From contig CAYGVA010000009.1 in assembly GCA_964353225.1 (NCBI GenBank), forward strand, positions 1 to 45,310: a DNA stretch of 45,310 nucleotides. Reading direction: 5' to 3'. Shown piece after piece: positions 26,391-35,613 of the stretch. Source of the stretch: PCC-6406 sp964353225 (GTDB taxonomy: Bacteria > Cyanobacteriota > Cyanobacteriia > Phormidesmidales > Phormidesmidaceae). The notes beneath the pieces are model-generated. The model saw only the letters and a program-made list of their open reading frames with translations, did no database searches and was not told the DNA's origin. Position 1 is the first letter of the stretch. Each line of letters starts with the position of its first letter. A program made the position numbers and the translations under genes.

Positions 26391-28166
26391 ATGTTATCTG
26401 TTTGGTTCAAGAAGCTAAAGCCACGCCGCATTGGCCAACAGATTGGCTATGGCTACTGCTTGGCCCTTGTGATTGGTGGGGCAGGTTCCATAATGGGTTT
26501 GATTGTTGCCGATTACTTCCAAGGGCGGGGAATTTTTCAGCTCTTGGATGCTCAGATTCAATCCCAACTCCTGGATGATTTTGATCGCTCCGCCAGTCAA
26601 GTGCGGTTGCAGGGTGCCCATGCGGCTGCGCTAGCCGATGATCCGGCCAAACAGCAAGAAAAACTCGCTAGTTTACGGGTGCAGCTAGCAACGGTTGCCA
26701 TTAAGCGCCAAGAGCTAGATATCTTTCTCAGTACTGATCCGGTCTGGGTGGCGGATGAACCAGAAAATCTGAGGGCGTTACTGGCTGCCTACGATCGCCA
26801 ACTCAACGAGCAAGTCGACGCTATTTTTGAGGTGGTCCAGTCTAACAACGCCTCAGGATTGCCCGCCCTCTTGTCGGGCCAGACCGCTGATCTTTTAGAC
26901 CAACTCCATACCAACCTAGCGGCGCTAATTGAAATCTCCCATCAGCAAGAGATTTCCGCTGCCAACACCCTGGAAATTGCCCAGGGTGTTGAAAAAACTA
27001 TCATTGTTATCAGTATGCTGGTTTCCGTGATCACCGCCGGGTTATTAGCTTGGCGCACGACCGTTGAAATTGCCACCCCATTAGAAAACATTGCGCAAGT
27101 GGCCCAACAGGTCGCTGATGATAGCAACTATCAACTCCGGGCAACGGTGATGGGCAATGATGAAATGGGGCTGTTGGCCCAATCCATCAACTATCTGATC
27201 GAAAGGGTGGATGCCGATACCCAGGCCTTAGCACAAGCTGCCCTACGGGCTGAAGCCCAAAGCGAAGACCTACAGAAAACCCTCACAACCCTTAGAAAGA
27301 CCCAGGCTCAGCTCGTCCATGCCGAAAAAATGTCTTCCCTAGGGCAACTGGTGGCGGGTATTGCCCATGAAATCAATAATCCAGTCGGGTTTATTAAAGG
27401 CAATCTAGTCCATGTGCAGGACTATAGTGAAACCTTATTCGCCATCATTGATCGGCTGCAAACCGATCTGGGAGATCATTCTGAAGACTTAGACCACTAT
27501 CTAGAAGGTGAAGACCTAGATTTTATCCGTAGCGATTTTGCAAATGTTATCCAGTCGTTGCACAACGGTAGTCATCGTATCGATAGCTTAGTGCGCTCCC
27601 TCAACGTCTTTACGCGTGCCCAAGAATCTCGTCTCAAGCTAACCAATCTCAATGAGGGGCTGGAAAGTACTTTGTTGTTGTTAGGGCACCGATTGAAGCC
27701 CCAAGCGAAGCGACCAGAAGTTGAGATAGTGCGCTGCTACAGCGATCTGCCAAGGGTTGATTGCTATGGGGGGCAGATTAATCAGGTGTTTATGAATATC
27801 CTCAGTAACGCAGTGGATGCCATTGACGAGCGGTGGTCACAAACAACTGTGGACTGGCAACCGGAAATATTGATCCGAACGATGCAACGGGATGATGCCA
27901 TTTGCATCGAGATTCAAAATAACGGATTGGCCATTCCTAACCCCATTCAATCCAAGATCTTTGATCCGTTTTTCACAACAAAACCGGTCGGCCATGGCGT
28001 GGGATTGGGGATGTCTGTCAGCTACGAAATTATGACCCAACAGCACCAGGGGCAGATAGTATGCACATCTCCCATCCAAGATGAGCTGGGTACTCGCTTT
28101 ACCCTTGCTTTGCCATTGACATTTGCAGAACAACCCCAAGTCACTTCTGTCGCTTTTCAGGCATAG
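26391..28166 (+). CDS. Membrane histidine kinase with HAMP and a divergent ATP site
   Basis: 591 residues. A membrane segment (about 19-41), an extracytoplasmic helical domain (42-200), a second segment (203-220), HAMP (about 221-275), a coiled coil (275-310), HisKA with His326 in GIAHEINNP, and HATPase. The N-box (MNILSNAVDAID, 468-479) and G2 box (GHGVGLGM) are normal. The G1 box reads IQNNGLAIP (508-516) where DNGxG is expected: the Asp that contacts adenine is Asn and the second Gly is Ala. The cyanobacterial class (FFTTKPVG) is otherwise well conserved. Kinase activity may be weak or absent. It converges on a minus-strand YbjN gene and a response regulator. Confidence 0.92.
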   Translation: MLSVWFKKLKPRRIGQQIGYGYCLALVIGGAGSIMGLIVADYFQGRGIFQLLDAQIQSQLLDDFDRSASQVRLQGAHAAALADDPAKQQEKLASLRVQLATVAIKRQELDIFLSTDPVWVADEPENLRALLAAYDRQLNEQVDAIFEVVQSNNASGLPALLSGQTADLLDQLHTNLAALIEISHQQEISAANTLEIAQGVEKTIIVISMLVSVITAGLLAWRTTVEIATPLENIAQVAQQVADDSNYQLRATVMGNDEMGLLAQSINYLIERVDADTQALAQAALRAEAQSEDLQKTLTTLRKTQAQLVHAEKMSSLGQLVAGIAHEINNPVGFIKGNLVHVQDYSETLFAIIDRLQTDLGDHSEDLDHYLEGEDLDFIRSDFANVIQSLHNGSHRIDSLVRSLNVFTRAQESRLKLTNLNEGLESTLLLLGHRLKPQAKRPEVEIVRCYSDLPRVDCYGGQINQVFMNILSNAVDAIDERWSQTTVDWQPEILIRTMQRDDAICIEIQNNGLAIPNPIQSKIFDPFFTTKPVGHGVGLGMSVSYEIMTQQHQGQIVCTSPIQDELGTRFTLALPLTFAEQPQVTSVAFQA

Positions 28167-28179
28167 CAGAGGGCTGTGA

Positions 28180-28590
28180 TCAACTGAAATATTCTCGGGT
28201 TAGATCGATACTGAAGAAAACGCGCATATCATACTCAATGTTGTCTAGCAAAATCGAGAAATTATTGCGATCGTATTCCCCTTCAAAAAATGTCTCCATG
28301 ACGAGATCTAGATCATCGTCGACATAGGCTTTCATGAACATCAATGACCCATTTAAGTCATTGATATATTCAAGGGTGGCGAGGCGATCTAGCTCATGGT
28401 TAAAACTATAAATGGTGCTGACCAGTACACCCCGATCAGAGATTGGTCGCACCATCAGGTTGGGTTTACGGGTATGACGCCCGACGATGTCCTCTTCGCC
28501 CTCTTCAACCCGGTAGCCCAAGAACTCAAGATGATTGCGATATCGAGTCAGGGGATGGGCAGTGGCGTCGCTGATATTGAGATCGGACAT
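28180..28590 (-). CDS. YbjN-domain protein
   Basis: 136 residues from ATG 28590. It matches the YbjN-like (putative sensory transduction regulator) fold: a helix, a beta strand with LMVRPISDRGVLVSTIY, and acidic segments LDLVMETFFEGEYDR and FFSIDLTREYF. There is no membrane segment. In bacteria such proteins act as chaperone-like modulators, and the function here is unknown. An upstream in-frame TTG (28620) is less likely. It sits between the histidine kinase and response-regulator genes. Confidence 0.8.
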   Translation of the reverse strand: MSDLNISDATAHPLTRYRNHLEFLGYRVEEGEEDIVGRHTRKPNLMVRPISDRGVLVSTIYSFNHELDRLATLEYINDLNGSLMFMKAYVDDDLDLVMETFFEGEYDRNNFSILLDNIEYDMRVFFSIDLTREYFS

Positions 28591-28728
28591 CGGAGAAATG
28601 ATCCCTATGGAGGACAGCAATACACCTCCATGGTCTGGAGCTGTTGACCTACAAGTCTGGACGGAGTCCGGTGGTCGTTGTTAGGTTGCCCAGCTAGGGT
28701 ATCGCAGCCTGCACCAGAGTGTCACAAC

Positions 28729-29472
28729 TCAGCCAAATCGATAGCCAAATCCCCGCAGGGTGACGATGTACTTGGGATGGCTTGGATCGCGCTCAATTTT
28801 TTCCCGTAGCCAACGGATATGGACATCTACGGTTTTGCGATCGCCCACAAAATCCCCGCCCCAGATTTTGTCAATCAACGCTTCCCGAGACCAGACCTGA
28901 TGGGGATGCGCCATAAACAACGCTAGGATGCAAAACTCTTTGGGTGATAGCGTCACCTCTTCCCCCGCGATCAAGACCCGAAGTTCGTCTAGGTAAAGGG
29001 TAATGTCCTGATGCGTCAGCACGGTCGCAGTTGTCAAGGTGCGCGATCGCTGATATCGCCGTATTAGCGATCGACAACGGGCAATCAATTCGCGCATCCC
29101 AAAGGGTTTGGCCAGGTAGTCATCAGCCCCCACCTCCAAACCCACAACCCGATCGGTTTCACTGCTCCGAGCACTCAAAATCAAAACCGGGATATCTAAG
29201 TTCTGATGGCGAATCATCCGACATAGATCCAGGCCATTCACCCCCGGCAACATCCAGTCCAAAATCGCCAAGTCGAAGGCCATGGGAGGCGGTGCGGGGG
29301 TCAACATTGATAAAGCGACAGCACCACTCTCGGCCACCGAGACGATATAGCCCTCATCCTGCAACGCAATGGCAACGGTTTCACGGATCAAATCTTCGTC
29401 ATCGACCACCAAAATATGTTGTGGATGTGCTGCAACCACCGATGAATTGTGATTTCTCTGTTCCGGCACCAT
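28729..29472 (-). CDS. OmpR/PhoB-family response regulator
   Basis: 247 residues with a 17-residue N-terminal extension, Asp24/Asp25, phospho-acceptor Asp72 (ILDWMLPG), LSARSSETDRV, AKPF, and a C-terminal winged helix with RKTVDVHIRWLREKIE and VTLRGFGYRFG. It lies upstream of, and on the same strand as, the YbjN gene. It also faces the divergent-site kinase gene on the other strand, a possible partner, although they do not share a transcript. I do not recognise it as RpaA or RpaB. Confidence 0.95.
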   Translation of the reverse strand: MVPEQRNHNSSVVAAHPQHILVVDDEDLIRETVAIALQDEGYIVSVAESGAVALSMLTPAPPPMAFDLAILDWMLPGVNGLDLCRMIRHQNLDIPVLILSARSSETDRVVGLEVGADDYLAKPFGMRELIARCRSLIRRYQRSRTLTTATVLTHQDITLYLDELRVLIAGEEVTLSPKEFCILALFMAHPHQVWSREALIDKIWGGDFVGDRKTVDVHIRWLREKIERDPSHPKYIVTLRGFGYRFG

Positions 29473-29883
29473 GGATAAACGCTGCCCCTAAGATCATTGC
29501 CCCAAACTACGTTCTATGGAAATGACACTGACCTACTCAATCACCCCAGAAACCTCAAAGTGCTTTAGCCGGACCTCAGTATCCTGCTGGCAAAGGCTTA
29601 AGAACAGGCGGTGATTAGGTTAAGGATTGGGGTAATACTTTTAACCTCTAGCCCTGACGAGATGGGGTGATTCTCAGGGAAATGAGTGTTATTTTCCCTG
29701 CGCCAATTGCCATCCAACCCCCTAGGGGATCATCTGCCTCCAAAGGGTTTTCACCCTTCAAGCCAGAGCCTTGCGTTGCCCCGGTCCGGCTCGATCGATT
29801 ACAGTCATGCTTAGAATCAAGTAAATATCTGTAAACAACTGTCGTTCCTATCTGTGGGCGCTCAATAGGGCAATACCAAAACG
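29473..29883. other. Intergenic region between the response regulator and the TPM gene
   Basis: 411 bases between divergent genes. A dyad AGGTTAA (29617-29623) and TTAACCT (29641-29647) with a 17-base spacer could be a regulator site, and the motif CTTAACCT on the minus strand resembles one unit of a Pho box. No gene is seen. The TPM promoter should be in the AT-rich stretch near 29800-29870. Confidence 0.4.
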
Positions 29884-30717
29884 ATGAATCTCTTTCGGTC
29901 TCAAGTTCGGTCTCTGTCTGGGCCATCCTTTCGATTGCTGCGCTGGGTCATGGCATTTTCTGTGGTGGCGCTGCTTTGGAGTGGCACCGCGACCCCAGCC
30001 CATGCCTATGAAGATCCGACCTTATTGCCCGATGAGCCGACGCTCATTATCGACTTAGCCAAGTCATTGACCGCAGTTCAGGAAGATAACCTGAGCCAAA
30101 CCCTTGAGACCCTTGAGGCAGACACCGGCTGGAAGTTGAGGGTGTTAACCCAGTACGATCGCACCCCTGGCCGCGCCGTCAAAGACTTTTGGGGATTAGA
30201 TAACCACAGCGTTATGGTCGTGGCGGATCCGCGTGGGGGCAACATCCTCAACTTTAGTGTGGGCGATGACTTCTATGAGCTGTTGCCCCGCACCTTTTGG
30301 ATCGAGCTTCAGACTCGCTTTGGCAACCAGTTTTTTGTGCGAGATAACGGCGAAGATCGAGCCATTATTGAGACGATTGAGGCCCTAGAGGTTTGCCTGC
30401 GGCAAGGGGGATGTGCGGTGGTGCCAGGACTGCCCCAAGAACAGTGGATTTTGACCTTAGTAACCTCCATTGTGGGCGGCTTAGTGTGTGGGTTTGCAGG
30501 TCACCCCCGTAAGCCCGGTCAGGTCATTGCCTGGCAGTGGATGCTGATTTTTTCTCCCCTGTGGGGCATTCTCTTCGTTGCCTTTGGGATCGGACCGGTG
30601 GTGACACGGACCAGTGACTGGCTCCCCTTAGTGCGCAATATTTCGGGCTTTGCCATTGGCGCTCTGGTCGCCTTTCTCACCCCTGCCTTTAGCGGTTCGT
30701 CCTCCTCCGAGACTTAG
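29884..30717 (+). CDS. TPM-domain thylakoid protein, Psb32/TLP18.3-like
   Basis: 277 residues: a signal peptide ending in TPAHA, a TPM (TLP18.3/Psb32/MOLO-1) domain (about 48-165) with GWKLRVLTQYDRTPGRAVKDFW and DPRGGNILNF, then two C-terminal membrane segments (195-215 and 222-245) and a final hydrophobic helix. Relatives help photosystem II repair and assembly at the thylakoid lumen, and the plant protein has acid phosphatase activity. Whether this copy is Psb32 itself or the second cyanobacterial TPM paralogue cannot be settled here. Confidence 0.88.
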   Translation: MNLFRSQVRSLSGPSFRLLRWVMAFSVVALLWSGTATPAHAYEDPTLLPDEPTLIIDLAKSLTAVQEDNLSQTLETLEADTGWKLRVLTQYDRTPGRAVKDFWGLDNHSVMVVADPRGGNILNFSVGDDFYELLPRTFWIELQTRFGNQFFVRDNGEDRAIIETIEALEVCLRQGGCAVVPGLPQEQWILTLVTSIVGGLVCGFAGHPRKPGQVIAWQWMLIFSPLWGILFVAFGIGPVVTRTSDWLPLVRNISGFAIGALVAFLTPAFSGSSSSET

Positions 30718-30721
30718 CCCC

Positions 30722-31054
30722 TTAACGGCGGCCATAGTAAGACACCTCAATATCGGCATACCAACCCAAGGCCAGGTTTTCGTAGAGAAATACCCGCTCC
30801 ACTTGGTAATACACACTGTCGTGGAATAGGGAATCGCCCACCCTCGGAATAATCGGATACACCGCAAACCAGAGGGCATCTTTGACCGGAGCCTTAGGGT
30901 TGGTACTCCGGGCCGCCAAGTAAAAGACCTGAACCTTATATCCACCGATGGTCGGGGAGGAAGCGGGGGGAAGCGCTGGCTGGGTTTTAGCTTTCGCTTT
31001 GGCGCGACGTTTACGGGGTTTAGGGGTGTCTTGCTCGGGGGGCTGTTCGTCCAC
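30722..31054 (-). CDS. Small protein with a basic N-terminal tail (110 aa)
   Basis: GTG start. The first 30 residues are Lys/Arg/Ala/Pro-rich (KPRKRRAKAKAKT), typical of disordered nucleic-acid- or ribosome-contacting tails. The rest is a compact beta-type domain with YYQVERVFLYENLALGWYADIEVSYYG. I recognise no family. It ends 4 bases from the convergent TPM gene. The tail and the tight packing support a real gene. Confidence 0.7.
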   Translation of the reverse strand: MDEQPPEQDTPKPRKRRAKAKAKTQPALPPASSPTIGGYKVQVFYLAARSTNPKAPVKDALWFAVYPIIPRVGDSLFHDSVYYQVERVFLYENLALGWYADIEVSYYGRR

Positions 31055-31135
31055 AGATTTACCAGATATCAGGGGGGGGCTTTAGTCGGGGCAAGACTCA
31101 CTATGGTCGGTGAGTTGATGCGACTCAATCACCTT

Positions 31136-31175
31136 AAAGAAAAGAGGCCCCAATGGCGATAGGGTTGGGGTTGGC
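31136..31175 (-). terminator. Intrinsic terminator of menF
   Basis: On the minus strand CCCCAA pairs with TTGGGG around an 11-base loop and is followed by CCTCTTTTCTTT. It starts 7 bases after the menF stop codon. Confidence 0.75.
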
Positions 31176-31181
31176 CACCGT

Positions 31182-32615
31182 TTACGAGTCGGAGCCAGCC
31201 CCTAAGACTTCTGCTAGGGTTTGTAGCTTGAGCTGGATCTCAGCTAGCTCTTGGTCAGGGTCTGAGCCTTTAACGATGCCTGCACCGGCATAGAGGCGGG
31301 CGCGGCAACCTTGTAGCAGGGCCGAGCGAATCCCCACAATGAATTCGCTATTGCCTTGGTAGTCTACCCAACCAAATGGGGCGGCGTAGAGGCCGCGATC
31401 GCTCGGTTCTGTCCGTTGAATTTGGCCACAGGCAGTCGCCGTAGGCACCCCCGCCACCGCCGGGGTGGGATGCAGCGCCTCCACCAACTGCAAGGGGGAG
31501 ACCTGCTTAGGCAGGTTGGCATAGATGGGCGTATGTAAATGTTGAATATGAGACAGCCTTAAGAGGGTTGGATGCGGACGATGGCGGGGCCGGAGCCCTA
31601 AGGCTTTCAGTTGGGCCACAATAAAGTCCACCACAAGACGATGCTCGGTCTGTTCTTTAGGGCTATCTAAAAGACGCTGACCTAACTTGAGATCGGCCAA
31701 TCGACTGCTGCCCCGAGGGGCTGACCCCGCTAGGGCATCTGCCACCAACTTCCCTTGGCGTAGACTCAACAACCGCTCTGGACTCGCCCCAATGAAGTGG
31801 GCTTGGGGGCCTTGGCTAAAGGCAAAGGTATAGCAGTCGGGGTGGCGAGCCCGTAGCCGTTGGAGAGAACTATCCCGTTGCCAAGGCAAGGGGCTAACAA
31901 TGTCGAGGGCATGGGCGACCACCTGTTTTTGCAGGTCGGTTTGGTCAATGGCTTGCAAAGCTCGGTCAACCCCTTGCTTAAATCGCAGGGCCGCCTCCGG
32001 GGTGAGCTGCAAGAGTGACTGCCTCGGCTCGATCTCCCCTGGGGTTAAGGGGCGAGTTTCCCGCAAGAGGGTAATTTGGTTGACCTGCCGGCACAGCTCT
32101 CGACTCAGGGATTCGAGGGCAACCTCTGGGCCGATTTCCACATTGGCAATGACCCAACTCTGCTGCTGCTGCCTCACCACCTGCCAACGGGGCAAAAGCA
32201 CGGTGGCGGGGGCAAACCCACCAGACCCTGATCCAGATACCTCGAAAAAAGCAAAGCTAAAAAAGAAAAAGGGTCCCAATGGATGAGTCGGCAGTAGGCG
32301 ATAAATTTGCCGTTTCCAGGCTTCCACACACCGATGGGCTTCCTGAAACCGCCCTGGGCCGCTAAAGCAGCATTCTAAAACCGCCCCCCAAGCCGCGATC
32401 TCCTGCTGTTGGGAAGGGGAGTCTAGATAACACTGCTGTCCTGGGGGTGCGATATGGGAGAGGACCGCTAGGGGATCAATGGCAGGGATCGGAAAACACA
32501 AACTAGCAATGGGAGGCCCGTTTGCCCGACACGCAGCCTGTTGGCAGGTTCTCAACCATTGCAAGACCGTTTCAGAACTAGGGCAGGTCAAAAATGGGGA
32601 GGGCGCAACTGTCAT
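31182..32615 (-). CDS. menF: Isochorismate synthase
   Basis: Converts chorismate to isochorismate, the first step of phylloquinone (vitamin K1) synthesis. 477 residues with the chorismate-binding C-terminal domain: FIGASPERLLSLRQGKLVADALAGSAPRG, then EQTEHRLVVDFI and LHPTPAVAGVPTA, and WVDYQGNSEFIVGIRSAL near the end. The N-terminal half (1-180) is less conserved, as usual. The ATG at 32615 is preferred to in-frame TTG starts at 32630. MenH, a later enzyme of the pathway, is encoded 5 kb away on the same strand. Confidence 0.95.
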   Translation of the reverse strand: MTVAPSPFLTCPSSETVLQWLRTCQQAACRANGPPIASLCFPIPAIDPLAVLSHIAPPGQQCYLDSPSQQQEIAAWGAVLECCFSGPGRFQEAHRCVEAWKRQIYRLLPTHPLGPFFFFSFAFFEVSGSGSGGFAPATVLLPRWQVVRQQQQSWVIANVEIGPEVALESLSRELCRQVNQITLLRETRPLTPGEIEPRQSLLQLTPEAALRFKQGVDRALQAIDQTDLQKQVVAHALDIVSPLPWQRDSSLQRLRARHPDCYTFAFSQGPQAHFIGASPERLLSLRQGKLVADALAGSAPRGSSRLADLKLGQRLLDSPKEQTEHRLVVDFIVAQLKALGLRPRHRPHPTLLRLSHIQHLHTPIYANLPKQVSPLQLVEALHPTPAVAGVPTATACGQIQRTEPSDRGLYAAPFGWVDYQGNSEFIVGIRSALLQGCRARLYAGAGIVKGSDPDQELAEIQLKLQTLAEVLGAGSDS

Positions 32616-33112
32616 GGAAATGGGCAACAACCGCTTTTAAAGTTCAAAAAAAGCCAGGGAAAATTGCGACATACGGGGGACAAACCACCAAAGGGCAAAA
32701 TGTCACCTACCTAGAACTACGATAAATCACTGGAAAGCCCCTAGGGATAGCCCTCACGGTGAAGATGAAAATGCCCGTTCATCGTCTCACCAATTTTGAA
32801 TCTATGCGGTTGGCCCATGAAGAACCATTAAGTGTTGATTCGACAGATTGGGTGCTCAAACGGCTTAATCACATTGGCTGCGGCCATACCCCAGCGATAT
32901 ATTTTAATGGTTTCAGCGATAGCAGTTGCCAGCTCGCTGGGGGCAAGGCTGCGAGCCCCTTTGCTACTGTGCAAAATATCAGACAGATACTCGGTGCCAT
33001 CCGCAATCGTGCTGGAACTGCTGCCATCAGGTAATAGATCGTTGGGGTGGGGAGCGTATGGCAGGATCAGGAGCATCCAACCGCACTCGACAATATCAAA
33101 ACGTTGCTTAAC
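32616..33112. other. Intergenic region upstream of menF and the frameshifted gene
   Basis: 497 bases with divergent genes on both sides. The only structured part is a copy of a 43-bp element (32995-33037) also found at the 3' end of menH. A minus-strand open frame of 82 codons (33076 to 32828) contains it, but with no ribosome-binding site and no recognised homology I do not call it a gene. Confidence 0.5.
32995..33037 (-). repeat. Copy A of a 43-bp element shared with the menH 3' end
   Basis: 37 of 43 bases match 37169-37211. On the minus strand both read in the same frame as LLPxGxxSSTIAxG. The copies differ mostly by transitions. This one is in noncoding DNA or the end of an unannotated frame. 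Confidence 0.75.
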
Positions 33113-33980
33113 ATGAAGCCTTTTCAGGGATGGTCTTTGACCCTATTGCTGGGGGCAGCGGCAATTGCCCTGCCACTGCCCCAGTTAAAGCCCCAGATTC
33201 CCCCATGGCAACCTGGGGCTTTAGCCCAAACCGCTGCCCCAATTGTGCCGTCCCTGCCCGAAAGAATTCCTGAGCCGATCCCCCCCCAGTAGCCAAGGTC
33301 TCGTGGGGCGTTATCCCGACCCAGATATCGACATTGGGATCGCTCACCTGCGCCCTCAAAATCTCGATTTTCTCGACCAGCCCGACTGGCCCAATAGCCC
33401 CTATCTAGAGGCAAATTGGCTACAGGCGATCGCCCTGCCCATTTACGCCGAGCCCGGCGACACCCCTTGGGGCTGGTTAATTAATGGCTGGTTGATGATC
33501 GATGGCTATGATCCGATTTTGGTCGGTCGAGACGCCAGCTTCTTGATGCTGCAAACCCACTACGCCTTACGCTCATTTCCGGTGTTAGAGGTCCGTGAGG
33601 ATGGTTGGTTTCGCTTTCAATACACCCCCGCTGGTGACGCCTGGGCTCACCAAGATCACCTCAACCTCGGGGGGCTAGCCCTGACTATCGAGACCTGGCC
33701 AGACCATTTTCTCGCCACCGGTCGGGTCGAGTTTTTGCGCCATGGCATCTCTCAACCCTTGCGGGCCAACCCCGACCCAGACAATGGCATTTTGACCCTG
33801 GTCGGCCCCGATAGCTTCATTGAACCCCTCGCCTTTGAGGGCAATTGGATGCAGGTTCGGATCACCCAACCTACTGACGGCTGTGCCTTTTTGCCCGGTT
33901 ATCGCACCCAAGAAGGATGGATGCGTTGGCGTAATGAGCAACAGCACGTTCTCGTGTGGCATCCCCCCCAGGGGTGCTGA
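33113..33980 (+). pseudogene. Exported cyanobacterial unknown, frameshifted at a C8 run
   Basis: Two overlapping frames make one protein. The first (ATG 33113-33115) encodes a signal-peptide-like N-terminus (hydrophobic LTLLLGAAAIALPLP, then a Pro-rich linker, LAQTAAPIVPSLP) and stops at 33292. The second frame continues from about 33280 to 33980 with a globular domain of about 230 residues (WGWLINGWLMIDGYDPILVGRDASF, DGWFRFQYTP, DPDNGILTLVGPDSF). Removing one C from the eight-C run at 33280-33287 joins them into about 288 residues. A real mutation, a slippage site or a sequencing error are all possible. Function unknown. Confidence 0.8.
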
Positions 33981-34453
33981 TAACATTCGCCGCCATCCGC
34001 CTAAGAACTGCAATCACCGACATCAACACAACCATTGATCAAAACAGTTCATTTGAACTACAATCAGGACTTCATCCAAGGCGGTAGCGTAGCTGCCACT
34101 TTGGATGAGTAATGGGACAAAGCGCTGCAATACGCTTTCCCAGGCCGAAAAACTGTTCATGTTTTTTTACAATTGAACCGTTCTTCAGCCCAAACCTTCT
34201 CAGTTTTTTGTCGCCAAAGTTGCATTCGCGCAACGTTCAAATCGTTATGCTCTTAATGATTATGGGTTTATCCAGGGTCGTCTCACCCCCAAACAACCCA
34301 TGGGAGAGGAATGAACAGGCTTCTCTCATAAATGTTACACTTGTTCACAATAGAGGCATTGCTTGTCGCATTTCCCTGGAGCGCCCTGAGTGAGCTCAAG
34401 GACTTGGCGGACATTCTGCAAAACGTTCTTGGCGTTACTGGTCACCTGGAACA
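33981..34453. other. Leader region of the sigma factor gene
   Basis: 473 bases. A stem of TCATCCAA (34072-34079) with TTGGATGA (34101-34108) encloses a second stem GGTAGC/GCTGCC (34083-34088 and 34092-34097), and GTTGC/GCAAC near 34220 can pair. The first hairpin may close the broken upstream gene. The sigma-factor promoter is probably in 34200-34430, but I see no clear hexamer pair. No gene is supported. Confidence 0.45.
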
Positions 34454-35407
34454 ATGAAAACAACTTACAACCCCGACTTGGTGCGCACGTATCTCAAAGA
34501 GATCGGTCGCGTCCCGTTGTTGACCCACGAAGAAGAGATTGTTTTGGGCAAGCGGGTACAGCACTTCATCACCCTAGAGAAGCAGCGCCAAGCGCTACAA
34601 GAAGAATTAGAGCGGCCCCCAACCCGTCAAGAATGGGCTGAAACGGTTGGACTCTCTGAGCAGGTATTGGCTGATGTCGTTCGGGCGGGGAGTGCGGCTA
34701 AGCGTCAAATGGTTGAGGCAAACCTGCGCTTAGTGGTGTCTGTGGCCAAGAAGTACATCAAGCGAAATGTTGATCTTTTGGATTTGATTCAAGAGGGCAC
34801 GATCGGTATGCAACGGGGGGTCGAAAAATTTGACCCGACCAAGGGGTATCGGTTTTCGACTTACGCGTATTGGTGGATTCGTCAGGCGATCACGCGGGCG
34901 ATCGCAGAAAAGAGCCGCACCATTCGCTTGCCCATTCACATCACTGAAAAGCTCAACAAAATCAAAAAAGCCCAGCGCCAACTTTCGCAGCGGCTCGGTC
35001 GGGCGGCTACCGTGGCTGAACTAGCCCAAGAGTTAGAACTATCCACCAAGCAGGTGCGGGATTACCTCGAAAAATCGCGTCATCCCCTGTCCTTAGATTT
35101 GAATGTGGGCGACAACCAAGATACCCAACTCAGTGAACTCCTAGAGGATGACGGCCCTTCCCCCGAAGACTTTGCCACCCAGGCAGCCCTACGACGGGAC
35201 CTAGAGCATCTTTTAGAAGGGCTCACAGCCCAGCAACAGCAGGTGTTGAGGCTGCGATTTGGCTTAGGAGATGGTCAAACCTTAACCCTGGCTAAAATTG
35301 GTGAGCGCTTGAGCATTAGCCGAGAACGGGTCCGGCAAATTGAGCGGGAAGCCTTGACCAAATTACGTAAACGTCGGGGCGACATTCACGAGTATTTGGC
35401 CAGTTAG
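34454..35407 (+). CDS. sigD: Group 2 sigma-70 factor, SigD-like
   Basis: 317 residues: a short N-terminus beginning with region 1.2 (DLVRTYLKEIGRVPLLTHEEE), region 2 with LRLVVSVAKKY, DLIQEGTIGM and GYRFSTYAYWWIRQAITRAI, region 3, and region 4 ending LSISRERVRQIEREALTKLRK. No group 1 N-terminal extension is present, so it is a group 2, nonessential type. The start and sequence resemble Synechocystis SigD (high-light and redox response), but the assignment among SigB, SigC, SigD and SigE is not certain. It is preceded by a long leader. Confidence 0.92.
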   Translation: MKTTYNPDLVRTYLKEIGRVPLLTHEEEIVLGKRVQHFITLEKQRQALQEELERPPTRQEWAETVGLSEQVLADVVRAGSAAKRQMVEANLRLVVSVAKKYIKRNVDLLDLIQEGTIGMQRGVEKFDPTKGYRFSTYAYWWIRQAITRAIAEKSRTIRLPIHITEKLNKIKKAQRQLSQRLGRAATVAELAQELELSTKQVRDYLEKSRHPLSLDLNVGDNQDTQLSELLEDDGPSPEDFATQAALRRDLEHLLEGLTAQQQQVLRLRFGLGDGQTLTLAKIGERLSISRERVRQIEREALTKLRKRRGDIHEYLAS

Positions 35408-35613
35408 GTTCAACCGCAAACCCTTGGTTGGGCAACGTAATCCTTGCAAAACTGGCGGCAGCCGCTCATCTGATTCGGAAAAGACACCGAACCTTGTTTT
35501 GGCATTGTGCTCGGGAATGCGAACGAAATGAGATTCAGCATGATCCTTTCCCTTGCTTGAATGTCCGATTTGCCATCATGGCTAGGAAAAAATCTGGGAT
35601 AGTGATGAACCAT

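Noticed and set aside
29617..29647. Firm Pho box for the response-regulator gene
   Set aside because: Only one good CTTAACCT unit is present; the AGGTTAA/TTAACCT dyad fits other regulators equally well.
32828..33076. 82-codon minus-strand frame containing the 43-bp element
   Set aside because: No ribosome-binding site or recognised homology; only the repeat element is supported. A search for homologues could reverse this.
34112..34393. 93-codon plus-strand frame before the sigma factor
   Set aside because: Atypical composition and no motif; it lies in a likely leader region.
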